NCBI GenBank assembly: GCA_030407085.1
Contig: CM059586.1
Location: forward strand, 105,289,501 to 105,353,500
Direction: 5' to 3'
DNA from: Trichopria drosophilae
Taxonomy: Eukaryota > Arthropoda > Insecta > Hymenoptera > Diapriidae
Length of the DNA stretch: 64,000 nucleotides
The notes below the pieces were generated by a model. The model was not told where the DNA came from, did not search any database, and saw only the letters and a program-made list of their open reading frames with translations. Positions within the stretch are counted from its first letter, which is position 1, and each line of letters starts with the position of its first letter. The translations under genes were made by a program, and so were the position numbers. This document shows, one piece after another, positions 31,883 through 45,100 of this stretch.

Positions 31883-32010
31883 CTCCCAACAAATGAAAAA
31901 GTATACGAAAAATCTGTGTACGATTTAGTACGTTTCTGTTTCTTTCCCGCTCTTTCAGTTACGAATTCGAGGTCAATGTTTTATAGGTTATGTTTATGTT
32001 CTATTCACGT
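31883..32010. repeat. Dispersed repeat 'TATACGAAAAATCTGTG', copy 2
   Basis: Nearly identical to 30184-30300, without the foldback MITE found at 30305-30574 in copy 1. It provides an empty-site comparison. Confidence 0.7.
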
Positions 32011-32141
32011 ATTATGTATATCGGATTAGAGCGAAAGAATTTCAATGAAAATGGCCAAGAAACCGAAATAAAACTTATTTAATTCGTTTTAATTCTTTCT
32101 CGTGTATATTTATTATCCGGGAGTCTTATTCGAATTTATAC

Positions 32142-32372
32142 CCCTGCAAACACAAAAGTAACAGTTATGTAACAACTATGTAACATTTGTGTAACAATGG
32201 TGGCATTCAGCGAACAAAAATGTTGAGTAACACTTTCTTCCCATTGGTTCGTTAGTCCAACATGTTACGAAAACTGACCGGAGAGACCAATCAGAAGAAA
32301 GTGTTACTCACCGGTTTTTTTCGCTGAATGCGACCAATGTAACCATTATACGTAAATATTATATAACTGTTA
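32142..32372. mobile_element. Second copy of the CCCTGCAAACA MITE, interrupted and 3'-truncated
   Basis: Starts CCCTGCAAACACAAAAGTAA as at 3122. It matches that copy up to GTAACAATG, is interrupted by 32200-32334, and resumes at TAACCATTATACGTAAATAT. The terminal TGTTTGCAGGG is absent; the sequence runs into the next repeat. Confidence 0.85.
32200..32334. mobile_element. 135-bp MITE nested in the MITE at 32142, 5-bp CAATG target duplication
   Basis: The ends GTGGCATTCAGCGAA and TTCGCTGAATGCGAC are 15-bp inverted repeats with one mismatch. CAATG lies on both sides (32195-32199, 32335-32339). Inner arms GAGTAACACTTTCTTC / AGAAGAAAGTGTTACTC also pair. The intact copy at 3122 shows the target before insertion. 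Confidence 0.93.
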
Positions 32373-32385
32373 TTTGTTTTTTAAC

Positions 32386-33087
32386 AACAAACGAAAAAGT
32401 ATACGAAAAATCTGTGTACGATTTAATACGAAATAAGTCTGTTTTTTTCCTACTCTTTCAGTTACGAATGCGAGCGTATACGATATTATACGCGATACAT
32501 AAACGCACATAACCTCAAAGAAACGATTACTTTGGATTATCAAATGATTTAAATTCAAAACTAGAAAACAGAACATTTCTTCGAAAATTATGAAATACGG
32601 AAAACGATATAATCAATTCTTCGATTAAATGAACAGAATTTAAAGCTATTCTAAGCCGCAACAAATCAATTTTTGTAATGCGTTAAATACGGTATCGTAT
32701 AAGATCGAATGAATTCAATTCTGGTATTACAGGTCGTATAAGATCGAATGAATTCGAATAAGAATCTCGAATAATCAATACGCCACTAGAAAGAAACAGA
32801 ATGCAAAATATCGATTCCGTATACTTTTTCGTTTATTGGGCTGTCAATTTAATCGAAAAATTAATAATATCGTTTTTCGTAATTCATAATTCTCGAAGAA
32901 ATGTTCTATTTTAGAGTTTTGAGTTCAAATCTTTCCATAATCCAAATTAATCGTTTCTTTTAGGTTAGGTGTATTTATGTATAATCGCGTATATCGTATT
33001 GGTATCTGAAAGAGCGGGAAAGAAACGGTCTTGTTTTGTACCAAATTGCATACAGATTTTTCGTATACTTTTTAGTTTGCTGGGTAG
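32386..33087. repeat. Mosaic of dispersed repeat pieces
   Basis: Contains a degenerate third copy of the TATACGAAAAATCTGTG block (32386-32480), a GTATAAGATCGAATGAATTC phrase twice (about 32697 and 32733), and inverted pieces near 32815 and 33050. No gene is supported. Confidence 0.55.
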
Positions 33088-33192
33088 TAAACGAAAGTGA
33101 ATGTCCGAATTTAAAGTTATACGAATTCAATTCAATTCAATAGTCATGAATAGAAAATAATTCGTCTGAATTAAATTTCGTTTACTGAGTGA
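33088..33192. mobile_element. Foldback element of the GTAAACGAAA family
   Basis: AGTAAACGAAAGTGAAT at the left is mirrored by AAATTTCGTTTACTGAGT at the right, around a GAATTCAATTCAATTCAATA core. Related to 30711-30869. Confidence 0.65.
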
Positions 33193-33237
33193 TACTTCAG
33201 TTATTCGTTCTTATACGTTTGAATGCTTTTCAATACC

Positions 33238-33650
33238 CCAGATAGCGACTTAAGTTCACAAAAGGTGCATAATAGAACTCACAAATTAGGTTAAAGAACT
33301 CATGTGAATGCTATTCGTTTCCTCCAATCAGATGACGATCGTCACTTACATGAGTTTTGCCTGACGAGCGTCTAACTGTATTGAACAATTTGCACATGCG
33401 CAAACCACTAACTTTTTGCCGCACTGGAATACTACTCGATGCCGATTGGTTGCGTACCAAGACTATTAGCCAATCATTACCAGTATTACAAAAATCTCAT
33501 ATGTGCGTATAAATGGAGATTTTTTGCGCATGCGCAATCCAATTCCGTATATTTTACTCATTCTTGAACTTTCATATGCGCTCAAATAAGCACTTATAAG
33601 TGAGATCTAAAATATGAGGACATCGTGAGACTCAGGCCTTGCTATCTGGG
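33238..33650. mobile_element. 413-bp element with CCCAGATAGC ends
   Basis: CCCAGATAGC at 33238 is mirrored by GCTATCTGGG ending at 33650; inner AAGTTCAC... and GTGAGACT pair weakly. Two GCGCATGCGC-type phrases (TGCACATGCGCAAAC, about 33392, and TTGCGCATGCGCAATC, about 33516) lie inside. It is non-coding. Confidence 0.75.
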
Positions 33651-33756
33651 ACTTTTTTTTTATTCTGTTGTATGCTCGACTCAATTCGTGTCTATCCCCG
33701 AGCAATTTTAACGTTTGCACTGGATTTCCGAGAATTACGAAAGCGTTACAATATCC

Positions 33757-33918
33757 CACAGTAAACAAAAAGGGATTGAAACGGACTCAATAGTCAACAA
33801 AATAATTCAAAGGGATACAAAGGAAACTAAATTGAATTCATTTGAATTCCTTTAAATTCCCTTTTTGACAATTTTGGAATTGGCGAATCCCTTTCAATTC
33901 CTTTTGGTTTACTGAGCT
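33757..33918. mobile_element. Foldback element of the CAGTAAACAAAAAGG family
   Basis: CAGTAAACAAAAAGGGATTG is mirrored by CAATTCCTTTTGGTTTACTG. The core has TGAATTCATTTGAATTCCTTT. Same end type as 30711 and 34113. Confidence 0.75.
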
Positions 33919-34112
33919 GTTAACGGATAAAAACCGATTAAAATTTATGCAAAGTGCTCATTCAAACGGATATAAACTTTCTATCCATTTGAATCGCTTT
34001 ATTTCCATTAGGATAGTGAATATTTTGTTACGTTCGTCCTTTCGAATTGTAATTAAACTATTAAAAGTTTTATCTTTTAATACTTTTGAGTCAGATTTTA
34101 TCTCACCACCCC

Positions 34113-34264
34113 TGTAAATGAAAATTAATTCAAACGTCAAGAATTAAAGTCAGAAACGTATTCATGAATTCATTTCTATTCGTGATTTTGTAAAAGAACA
34201 GAAATGAATTCGTATTTATTTGAACTCAGATTCTTGAAGTTTGAATTCACTTTCGTTTACTGAG
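34113..34264. mobile_element. Foldback element of the GTAAA-GAAA family
   Basis: GTAAATGAAAATTAATTCAA is mirrored by TTGAATTCACTTTCGTTTAC. Inner ATGAATTCATTTCTATTCGT and ACAGAAATGAATTCGTATTT also pair. A further diverged copy is at about 34441-34600 (ends ATAAATAAAAATGAATTAAA and TTTTCATTTACTAGG). Confidence 0.7.
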
Positions 34265-34732
34265 TAATTCTTCACTTATTCGTTCATATAATTTTGAATG
34301 CTTTTCAATACTTTTTTATTCGTTTGTATTCACGACTCAATCCGTGTATATCCCCGAGCAATTGCAACTTTTTTCACTCTTTTCTCGCGAATTACGAACC
34401 TATAGGTCCTCATATTTTTTAATACTTTTGAATCAGATTTTATAAATAAAAATGAATTAAAACGTCATAAATTTAAATTCAGAAACATAGCCATGAATTC
34501 ATTTGTATTCATTTCTATTGTTAAGGAATAGAAACGGATTTGTATTTATGATTCTGATTTCTGATTATTGGTGTCTGAATACATTTTCATTTACTAGGAT
34601 GACGATTTTAGTAGAATGCATCCAGAATCCTTGCAATTTAAAATTTTAAAGACTGTCGGAAGTATTTCAGCCATTTTTACTCCTATTATAATTAATATTT
34701 GTAAATTTCTTTTTTACTCCGGAAACAAGTAA

Positions 34733-35122
34733 ACAGTAAACGAAAACGAATTCAAACTTTTACAACGAATAAAAAAATATTAAAAATACGAAATTAAATA
34801 GATTCGCGGTACACAGATTCATCGTGGTCATTTTAATTCGTTTTTATAGACTTCAATCCATTTGAATACGTATTTTTTACTTTCTATTCATTTGTTATTT
34901 TGGTAGCATTCCCAAGCATTAGGAATACGAAATTTTCAGTAATCTATAATTTCTTCTTTACTGATTCTACTTGAATAACAAAAATTCACTTCAATTCTTT
35001 CAAATGAGTTATTTTACTGCATATTATGCTAAATAACAAAAATTTAGATTTCAAGGATTCAGAACGATTAAAAAATTAGAACAAATAAAAATCGCTACTT
35101 TGATCCATTTATCGTGGGATCA
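34733..35122. repeat. Further CAGTAAACGAAAACG-type debris and AT-rich sequence
   Basis: CAGTAAACGAAAACGAATTC at 34733 starts another copy; a possible partner end (TTCGTTTTTGTTTGTTGGGA) is at about 35318-35337, outside the next MITE. No gene. Confidence 0.45.
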
Positions 35123-35266
35123 AACAGCACCTTCTCTCCCTAGAGAGCAAAACCTTTCTCTTGTGTGAGAAAATATGTGCACCAAAGGAAAATAGGTATT
35201 TGTTTCACTCAGGCGTCAAACTCGCACTCGTCGGTAAACACCTATTTTGCTCCCTAGTTGCACATT
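35123..35266. mobile_element. MITE, 'GTGCAACTAGGGAGCAAAATAG' family, copy 1
   Basis: The right part GCTCCCTAGTTGCACAT and the left part CTCTCCCTAGAGAGCAAA mirror each other. The whole unit matches the reverse complement of 46719-46893, including AGGTGTTT and TTTTCTCA-ACAAG. Confidence 0.75.
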
Positions 35267-36127
35267 TGTTAATCTGTTATTTTGATAGGAAAGAAAATGA
35301 ATAAGAAATTTAATTCGTTTTTGTTTGTTGGGAATCAATTCAAAGTAATTCAGAATACGGAAAAGTTAGAGTGGGTTTCAATATGGAATTCAGACATATG
35401 CCACTAAATTATTATCAATAATTTTTACTCGATTTTTGTTTGTTGTTTAAGTTACCAGTCTTCAGAAGTGGTTTTTGAAATATTAACGGTTTCTTGAATT
35501 TTTCTAAATTTTGAGAGCTCTATTAGATTATGAAATTTTTCATCTGGTCTCGAAGGCCAGGTTATCAATAAATAAAAAAATGGAACGTTTGCTTAAAATT
35601 TAGCTTGACATTTCAAAATAAAATTAACCAAAGAACATAACCTAACGGCGAGAGAGTTGCATGAGAAAAGATTTCGTTCGAATCGAAGTCTTCGAGGAAG
35701 TCGCAGGGATCGCCCGACGTAAGGTTCGAGTCACTAGCTGCGTTCTCCATTTCCTAGCTACAAATTTCAGTAGTTATTGCAGTCAATCTGCGAGTTTGGA
35801 AAATCATAAATCGATACTGAAATTGCTGGCCAAGAAAGGGGGAATACTCCCATTGCTAAATTCGCCCGCGATGAAAATCGCCGCTACTTCGTCACGTTGG
35901 AAGTCGTAAACGAAACTTCGAAGCACGTTCGCCCTTTCGGAAATCCCTAAATGTCCATTTTTTTTTGTAATAATTGCGGAAGTCTTCGTCCTTTCGCACA
36001 AGTATATATCGACCGTGTGCACCGATTGTTTTTTTTTTCTAGATATGTCTGGAACAAGTCTCTTGTGATTGTCTCGATGCGATGAGCCTCGATCGAGGGA
36101 GCTGTCGTCGATACCGTCGCTGAGGGC

Positions 36128-39100
36128 TTAGATCGCGCTGATGATGGTATCCCGATGCCGCTGGCCCATGGTGCCGACCTGGCAGCTATCGGCGCTTGAC
36201 CTTGGACTGATGTTGCACTCGACGATCGAACCATTGCGTTTTTGGACGATCACTGATCGGAACTCGCCGCACTCGCTCGTCGACGGCTGGTTACCCCTTG
36301 CGCGGGCCCCTTTCGTCAGGATCCGCTTGAACGCCTCTCGGAACTCGGTGTTGAAGATGCTGTAGATTATCGGGTTGAAGGCCGAGTTGCTGTACCCGAG
36401 CCAGGTGAGAACCTGAGACGAGATACAATTTTTTTAGGTATATTAACAATTTTTGTCTTTGTAATAAAGTAATTGTATACAAATAAAATATTGTTATAAT
36501 ACATCATGTTTTGTGCTGTGACCCCATATCTAAAAAATTTTGGGAATCTGACACCAAATTCGTATTCAGCGACCCCAAAATCCGCCAATGTAGCTATTTT
36601 CATTTGGATTTGTCAACATTTCCTTGTTTCATCCGCCATATTGAATCCGACATTTTGAATTTTGAGAATATGACACCAGATTCATATTCAGCGAGTAGTT
36701 TTTACCCCCTAAAACGATTTAAGGGCTCAAACAAAAAATTACGTGTTCAATATTTTTCGATGCTCTACACGTATGCAAAGTTTCATTCCAATCGGTGAGA
36801 CACACTTGGGTAGGGTTACTTGTAAGTTCTTTTATGGAAATCACTATTGTGAAGATATGAACGAACATCCAAATGTTCTTAGCGAATAAAAATTCTAATT
36901 TTATTAGCCCAAAAGCGCAGAAGACTGTAGATATACCTAGTACGAATGGAAATAAACTCTTCTTGTATAGGGTAGATGTACCAATTACTGGGGGCCATCT
37001 GACCTATTACTGCGTTCTGTCCCTATTACTGCGGATACATGTATTTCTTATGAGGTTATGACCGCAGTAATAGAAATACACAAGCCGCAGTAATAGGTTA
37101 GATGGCCCCTAGTAATTGGTACAACTACCCTAAGTCTAAATGAAATGGAATCGCGTTGAACTATTTTGATAATTGTAAATTACTCAGAGGTAATTCTAGA
37201 TAGAAGACTGAAGTGGAATTGACAACTTGACTATATGATACAAGGGAAAGGTACATTGGTGCTTGTAATCGCATGTATGATAAACTATACTGACTGAAAC
37301 TAACCAACACCCTCTAGGTGTATTTTGCAATAGTCGAACCCATTATTAAGCACATTGCCTTAGCTTGGTGGCTTAAAGTATGGAAAAGTTCCACATATCC
37401 TCAAAAAGATTCAAAGGTTACTACGGAGGTGTAATGAGCGCGGCAAGGTCCAGTCCCACTGTTACTTTTAAGGTCATGCCAGGATTTCCTCTACACCTAC
37501 AATTAGAACAGGTGGGAGCAGGGTGTCCCTACAACGTGGTGCCCATATGGCGGTTCACTAATAATCTCTGCTTCAACAGAGGAAATATAATAGGAAGAAA
37601 ATAAGTTCCTCACAGATAAAAATATGCTAAATTGGTTTACTGACGAATCTAAATCAGAGAAAGATGTAAGGTTGGGTATTTCGGACCAATAAAGAACTGG
37701 CTATATCACTGGGCAAATATTCCGATATTATTTAGAGAGAAGTCGTGGTAATTCTATAAGTTGGGCTGTCACGACTCGCTATACTAGCGAAAAAGAATAA
37801 AGTAACCTTTGGGTAAGTTCCAGGACGCGTAAGAACCAAGGACAATAAAGAAGGTGAGTTATTAACAAAGGAAGTTTCCAGTAAACCTATTCTTTGGTCA
37901 TGCTTAAACATACGCATGATCACACTTATTTGGCATACAAAGCAAAAAATGAATAACGTGTGGTTGGACTACAAACAAATGAGAAACCAAACCTGTTATC
38001 TAAATCTAATGAAGCTAAAACTTAGGGAGTCATTAAATCATTGAGATATTTAAATGAAAAGTTACCATAAGTTTGACCTATTTCACTTTACGCAAAGCTT
38101 TTGCGAGACTGGACCCTAAAAAGGTACACTTACTTGAGCGATTCATCGATTTTGTTTGGAAAGTTTCAAAGCTCGATTGCAAATATTTGCAATAAAAGTT
38201 ATGCATACTTTGATTTATGCCGTTCATTGTTCCATTAGGGAGTTTTCTTCGTTCAGAAGTTCAAGAAACTTCGTAATAAGCTACTTTCAGATGGCGATAT
38301 AATTCTAGTTTGTTAGTCGGATAATCGAGGAGTGCGAAAGTGTGTCAAATGTTATTTATAACTACGTTAGGATTAAGTAAACATTATGAGAGTTGCTAAT
38401 TCCAGTTTCAATAAATTATTTGTTCATTATTTATTAGCGAGTGTTAACTCGTTGCTTTGTTTTAGAAGCTTTGTTTAAAACTTTTCTTTGGCTAAATAAT
38501 TCACTTTCATATGTAATCAAAAGTAAACTTAACGATTTATTCGAATTCTAAAACTGCTCTCTTCTTCAAATAATTGAGTTAGACGATACCCAATGCTATT
38601 TTATTATTACCTCAGGTCGTAATGGAATTTGATGCTGAAATACTGTCGAGGAAATATAATCTGTTACTACTTAAAACGCGTTCTAGTTGGAGAATTCCAT
38701 CAGTGCCGGAAAAAAATTCCGAAGTAAACGCAGATGTGCTTATTTTATTAGTACACGGGTAGAAATTATGTTACTAGGGCAGTTTAACAAATCAGTGGAT
38801 TTTAAAATACATTTGTTTGGTAACAAGATTTTGTTTCTGGACGTAGTCTTGTAAGTAGCCCAGCGGGTTTCCATTTTTTGTTGTCTTCCAAATAATGTCC
38901 CCCAAAAATAGGTGTTTGTTTCAGTGGTATCCTCTTCATTTGAACCAAATCTCTTACCTTAACAATAGAACTCCTGTCATAATCAACCACTTCGTAACAT
39001 AGTTCGCGGGAAATTAAAGACCTCACTGATTCATCAAATTGTTCTTGTAATATAATTTGATTACTAAACATGTTAATCATTAAGAAAAAGGAGTCGTATT

Positions 39101-42100
39101 TTCCGTAAGGCTTAACCTATGCATCAAGAAGTGGGTATGTATTTACAGTAGACCGTCGCTTATTTGGCCATGTTGGGACTGGACAAGTTCCTTCTGCGTC
39201 TCTTATTTGGCCTCTCAGAGGAGGTAAAATGCTCTCCCACTTAAGTCCGTCTGACGCTACACCGCGCTTGCGCATAACGATTACGAGCTGGTTCCAAATC
39301 TTACATACTTGACAATAGAAGAGTGGCGAGAAAGGAATTGAGGAGAAGGCAAAATACGTGAGGTAGGCCAAATAAGCGAACAGGCCAAACAAGCGACGGT
39401 CTACTGTATATAGCCGGAGTGAGTGATTCCTTGGTCGTAAGTAGTAACAGACTATTAACTGATTACATGCCCACAGTGGTTTTTTAATTTCTGCTCATGG
39501 TACAATAGATTTTGGTATTAGGAATATTTCATCAGCTGTAAAGGATGATGCTCACTGGTATAAACAATTTCGATTTAAATAATATTTATGGGGCTGAAAA
39601 TCACTTATAACCTCCAGCACAAGATCAATCTTTAATATAATCTTCACACAATCTTTGCAGAAATGATGCATACAAAATTGTAAAACACTAACCTGAAACG
39701 CTCGATCGGGTATGCAAGTCTTGCAGAACGCCATGGTGATGTTGACGCAGAAGAAGGGTACCCAGCATATGAGGAAAACTCCCATAATGACGCCGACGGT
39801 GATGGCCGCTTTGTGATCGGACACGTGGTAGGGACTCGTCGGTTTCGTTTTTGGTTGCGGTTTGGGAATTTTATTGCGAGAACTTTTTGAACGAAAACTT
39901 TTCGCTAGAGAGCAGGGCTCCGGCAGCTTCGTCACCGCCCGGATGCTCTTCACGTGCTTTTGCGCGTAACAATAAAGCCTGCAGTAGATCCCGATCATGA
40001 CCATGCAGGGCACGTAAAACGATATGCACGACGAAACGATGGCGTATGTTGGCGTCAGGTCCAAGGCGCACGTGGGATACTCCTAAAAAAGTCAATTCAA
40101 TTTTACTCCGATGTCTGCCAATATTTGTTTTTCATTATTCAATCTATTTTATTCTAGGGTCATACTTGAAAATTACAGTGGGAATGAAATTAAGCAAAAT
40201 ATATTTCTTGTATATGTCTGTTTCAGAAATGATTTGGTCGGATTATTCGTCATCGTCCGGTCTAATTGTCTGTCATCATACGTCATCACCTCCCGTCGTC
40301 TTTTATGATCATCCATCACCCTTCATTAGTAACGTCGTGATTTATCAACATTAAAAAACGATTAATGTGGAATGTGTATGTAATGTAACGGTATAATGTT
40401 AAGTAGTAAAAGACAATGGAAATTTAATAAAATTAAATATTCGAAAAAGAGGGACGAATTCTGTCACATAACGAAGTGATGGGCGTAAATAGAGGGTCGA
40501 CTACAGCTCGTAACACGGAAATTATTTTCGCGCTACATCCTTGAAAGTATGCTAAGTATTGATTAAAAATACCAAAAGCGTCCGCATTGAAGATTTTACG
40601 ATCGCATATACGTAGGGTCACGGGGATAAACTGCATTATCATCGAAGGCAACCAGAATCCTGTTTTAAAGAAGGTCGTTGCACTCCGTGTTGCAGGAGAA
40701 GATTGCTCGCAAATCCTTTATCGCGCTGAATCTCTTCGTGCGAAAAAAGCTTTTATCTCTTCAACGCCAGCGTGTGTCAAAAAAGGCAATCACGTACACA
40801 AACCCTTTCCCCTAAAAAGTCTCAAAGCCATATTTAACTAAAGAGTCTAGTGAAAATAAAAACTCGTATTTACCGCTATCTCAATCTACCCAAGATAATA
40901 TCGTTTTTTTTTCAGAATCGCCCCGTAATATCCTAAAAATAATGTCGGTACTTTATTCTCCGAAAATAAAAATTCAATGATTGAATTCGTAATTGTAATT
41001 GTTCGGGCTGAAATATTAGGCAATTTATTTACTTGATTGAACTCTCGGGATTGAGGACGTCAATGAACGCAAATCATGGGGGATTGGAGGGGGTACTTTT
41101 TGGAGGTTTCGGCGACTTCCACTGGATGAATAATAGGTATAACAGGTAATTCGATGTAAAAGCCGTTTTATCAAACTGAAAAATGCAGCAGCGCCATTAA
41201 ATCGCGTGACTCGGTAATATAGCCAACCGACGCAGGAAAAAAGAAAAACGATAGCGCTGATTGAATCTTTTTCGATAAGCTAAGCTTTCAAGAATCCAAG
41301 AGTAATTAGTGAGAAGTTTGCGCCACGCTTTTAAGCCGCACTGCACGGGCGCGAGGGCCTCAAGTTGAAAGCTTTCGAAATCTAGTTAGACGACCGCTTC
41401 GTAGGAGTGGAATTTTAGGATCTTGGAAAGTTCGACAGGTTTTCACCAGGTTGCTTGCGACGGAGACGCATAATGCCGTCGTACAACCTGATGCACAAGA
41501 GCATAACTTTTGATGTGTTTTAATACGAAGAAGTAATTATTTATGTTAATCTTGCCTCATTTTTTATTATTTAACTTAATAGAAGTTTCTTTCCTGAAAG
41601 TAATTCATTTCAAATTATTCAATGGGAAGATGAGTAAACTTTATGAAAAGTACATTAAGAGAGAACATTTTCATTGCCGAAATGACTTTCTTTGAGTTGG
41701 TTGAGAAATAGTGAAAGAAAACCGGAAATAAATTTCACAACATGGCTTAATTACTCGATAGTGCAAAAATGAGGCATTCCGTTCAGAAGGGCCCAGTAAC
41801 CCTATAGGTCTACTACTTGATGCACGGGCCAACCTTGTTTTATATATGTGATGTTACTACTTAAGCGGTTGGCCTTACTACCTAAGTAGTAACATCAGAA
41901 ATATATTTTATACGTGCCATTACTAGTTAAGAGGCTTACCGTCTTAAGTAAATATCGCATACCTGTACTACGTGTTTTTCGGAAGTTTGTTTTTAGTGCA
42001 CAAATATGTTAGCGGTTAAACCTATAATTAACGTTGATAAGTTCAGATTAAGAGGATTGTTCCTTTTAAAAAGCTATAATTTTCTTTGTTAATTCTATCA

Positions 42101-45100
42101 GTTAAATGTGTCAAAGTAACGAGGGGATGCGTGAAATTCAATCGTCGAATTTTCGGTTATTACGGTGGTTTTTTATTACCAAATTGAATTGACACAATGC
42201 GAACGTTAAAAGTATTATTCTATATTTTGCAGGAAACACTTTTTCCAGGTTTATTTCGACTTTTAAAAACATATACAATCTTAGAACAGTCAGGTAAGAA
42301 AATGTACGAAATTCAATACTTTCAAAATATTCATAAGAATGTGTATGGAACATCAGTAATTCAACAAATATTTTTAGAAAATATCATCAAGATTCTGCAT
42401 TTCGATCTAGATTTAGGCATGAAATCCGAAAGAAAATTTGATTTTCTCTGCAATTTCCATTTAGATCGTATCTATTTTTCGAAATCGGCTTTCGATTTGG
42501 TGATATTTTGCATATGACTTTATTTTGATGACTATAAATAATTAAAAAAACAGAAATAACGATTATATTAACACGTATTGAAAAGTATCGACGGATTAAA
42601 AACATATTTTTAAAAATTAGTGGATTTAATTAAGAATTAAAATAAAAAATAGGGTGCTTTGATTTTAAAAAATTGTTTGAATGCACACATGACTAATGTA
42701 AAATCATAAATGTCAATCTTATGCCATCATTATGGCTTGTACCAAAATTTTATTGATTAAAAATAAAGCAATTTTTTTTTTGCTGTAATACAAAATACAC
42801 AATTTAATAATACAATATTTCGTAGTAAAAAAAATTAATAATAAAATAATTAGTAAATAATAATAATAATAATATTAAAGTCTTGATTGATAATATCAAA
42901 ATGCGAGGCACAGCGAAAGCTGTTTTACAGACTGACCTAAATAAATACTAAAAGAAATTTTGGTAATAACTATTTTATACCAAAATATAACAATTTTGCA
43001 AAATTATTGAAATCGAGAAAAAAAGAGAAAGGAGAGTAGTAGTTAGTTATACATATATGCTAATAGAAATAAGAAATAAATTTGTCATTTTTATTCTTTT
43101 TTTAATTTGTAAATTGTAATCATTACAGCGACTACAGAGAAAAACCGAAAGAAAATGTTAGGATTTATTTAATATTGAATATTAATTTTACCATACAATA
43201 TTAGTTTGGTTTGAATATTTTTTTTCTAACAAATTTCAGCAAAATTCCATGGATTGTGAGTTTGAATGATTTTATCAGAAGGTATTAGAAATATTTTTTT
43301 TTAGAAAATATTAAAAATGAATAAAACGCATTGCACATTTGAAGTTTGTGCGAAAAACGCTTTTCGCTGTTTTTAACATGAAACGGTTTTGAGCAAATCT
43401 CTCTCTCTCTCTCTCTCCCTTCACTCTCTCTCTCATTCCCTTCCTTTCTCCCTCTCCCCTCTCTCCCCTCCCTCACTCTCTCTCCTCTTTTTTTTTTCTC
43501 TCAAACAAGCACATATTCTTTTTTATCGGAAAGAAAGACAGATCTTTAAATATAAATTAATTTAATATTTTTCCATGCTAAACCATTCTCCTCTCATTGA
43601 TCGATTTTGAGCAAATCGAATCCCTCTCTTTCCCTCACTCACGCTTTCCCTCTCTCTCTCACGATATCTTCCTCTATCTCTCCCCCAAACAAGTACATTT
43701 TTTTTTTGTCGGAAATAATAACAAATCTATAATTATAACGTAATTTAATTTTTGTTCTTGCTTAACTATTCTGCTCTTATGGAATGGTTTTGAGAAAATC
43801 AAATCGTTCTCCCGCTCTCTCTGTTTTTAACGATCTTCCTCCCTCTCTCTCTCACTCAGAAAGAAAGTCAAATCTTTAAATATAATTTAATTTAATTTTT
43901 TGTATGCTAACCCATTCTCCATTAACTAAAACTACAGTCTTATTGCACTTTCAATTTTATGGTCCTGTTCAAGTCTATACTGTCCAGTAAAAAAAATGGA
44001 GGAAGCTTGTCGAAGAGCAGTATTCCAAGAGTAAATTTTAATTCATTATGAGTAAATTTTGAAAAAATCATACTATACCTGTTCTCCCACACTGTAGACC
44101 AGTGGTTGCGCCGGCCTGTGAAGGCCTAAACTAATCGGCACGAAGGAGATAAGTCCGGCTAATAACCAGACTGTGGCTATACTCGCGACGGCGATTCTTC
44201 TAGTCACCCATCGACCATACCTAAAAAAAGTTAATATAATATACATTTTGTTAATAATTTATATGTTCAATTACGCTAAGGAATATAAAAGGTTTGATTA
44301 AAAATTATTTTTTTTTTAAATTAAACAACGGAGGGTCCAACTCTTCTTTCTATTTTTTACATTGTAATGTTTAAAACGAATATTTCACAGTAATAAACAA
44401 ATACGTTATAATATGGTAAACCAATTGAACTTCATAAAAGAAAGAAATTTAATTTTCTAACCAAACATTTTTTTTCGGTCGTTGAAGACGAGGCACAAAT
44501 GATCGAAATATCGGTTAAAATAGTGATATTTATTTCTTTTAATTTTCATTTTATAGAACCCTCTCCATCATGACGATAAACGACAATATTAATATTGCAT
44601 TTTGCGGTAAAAAAAATAAGTTCGCGCCTTGAATTACATCGTTTGGTTTACGTAACTAAATTATTGTTTGCGGGAACCAAACCGGGTTGGATGTAAGTAT
44701 TATAATATGATCAGGCATACTATTCCGAGTAGTTACCCTCAAATTAAATTCAAAACTTCTGACAAAAAAAATTATTATTGTGATTGAACATTTTAAATCA
44801 AACTTTTTAAACAACAGAAATGCATCCATTTCCTGCGCGACCCTTTCTTCTTACGGTGCACTAGGAAGGGGTAACCTGGACAACAATTACGGAGTATTTT
44901 GGATCTATGATGGAATTATGAAGACAATAATGGAGGGAAATAATTACGGGGAGAGGACCCTACTTGGTGGTTATCGAGGTCGTTAATTAGGAATGTGATA
45001 TCAGTTACGTAATCAGTTCAGATATGAGTTTCCAAACTCAAAATGTCGGATAAAAATTTATAGATCAACAGGATTACCTTGAAATTTGTTTCTTAGTCAT

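Noticed and set aside
35661..36365. Plus-strand frames over the last Dop1 exon and its 3' side
   Set aside because: Antisense shadows; no coding signal of their own.
38802..39080. 92-codon minus-strand frame with [14 protein letters not shown]
   Set aside because: No family recognised; part of it overlaps a phrase shared with the 35123 MITE and no splice partners exist.
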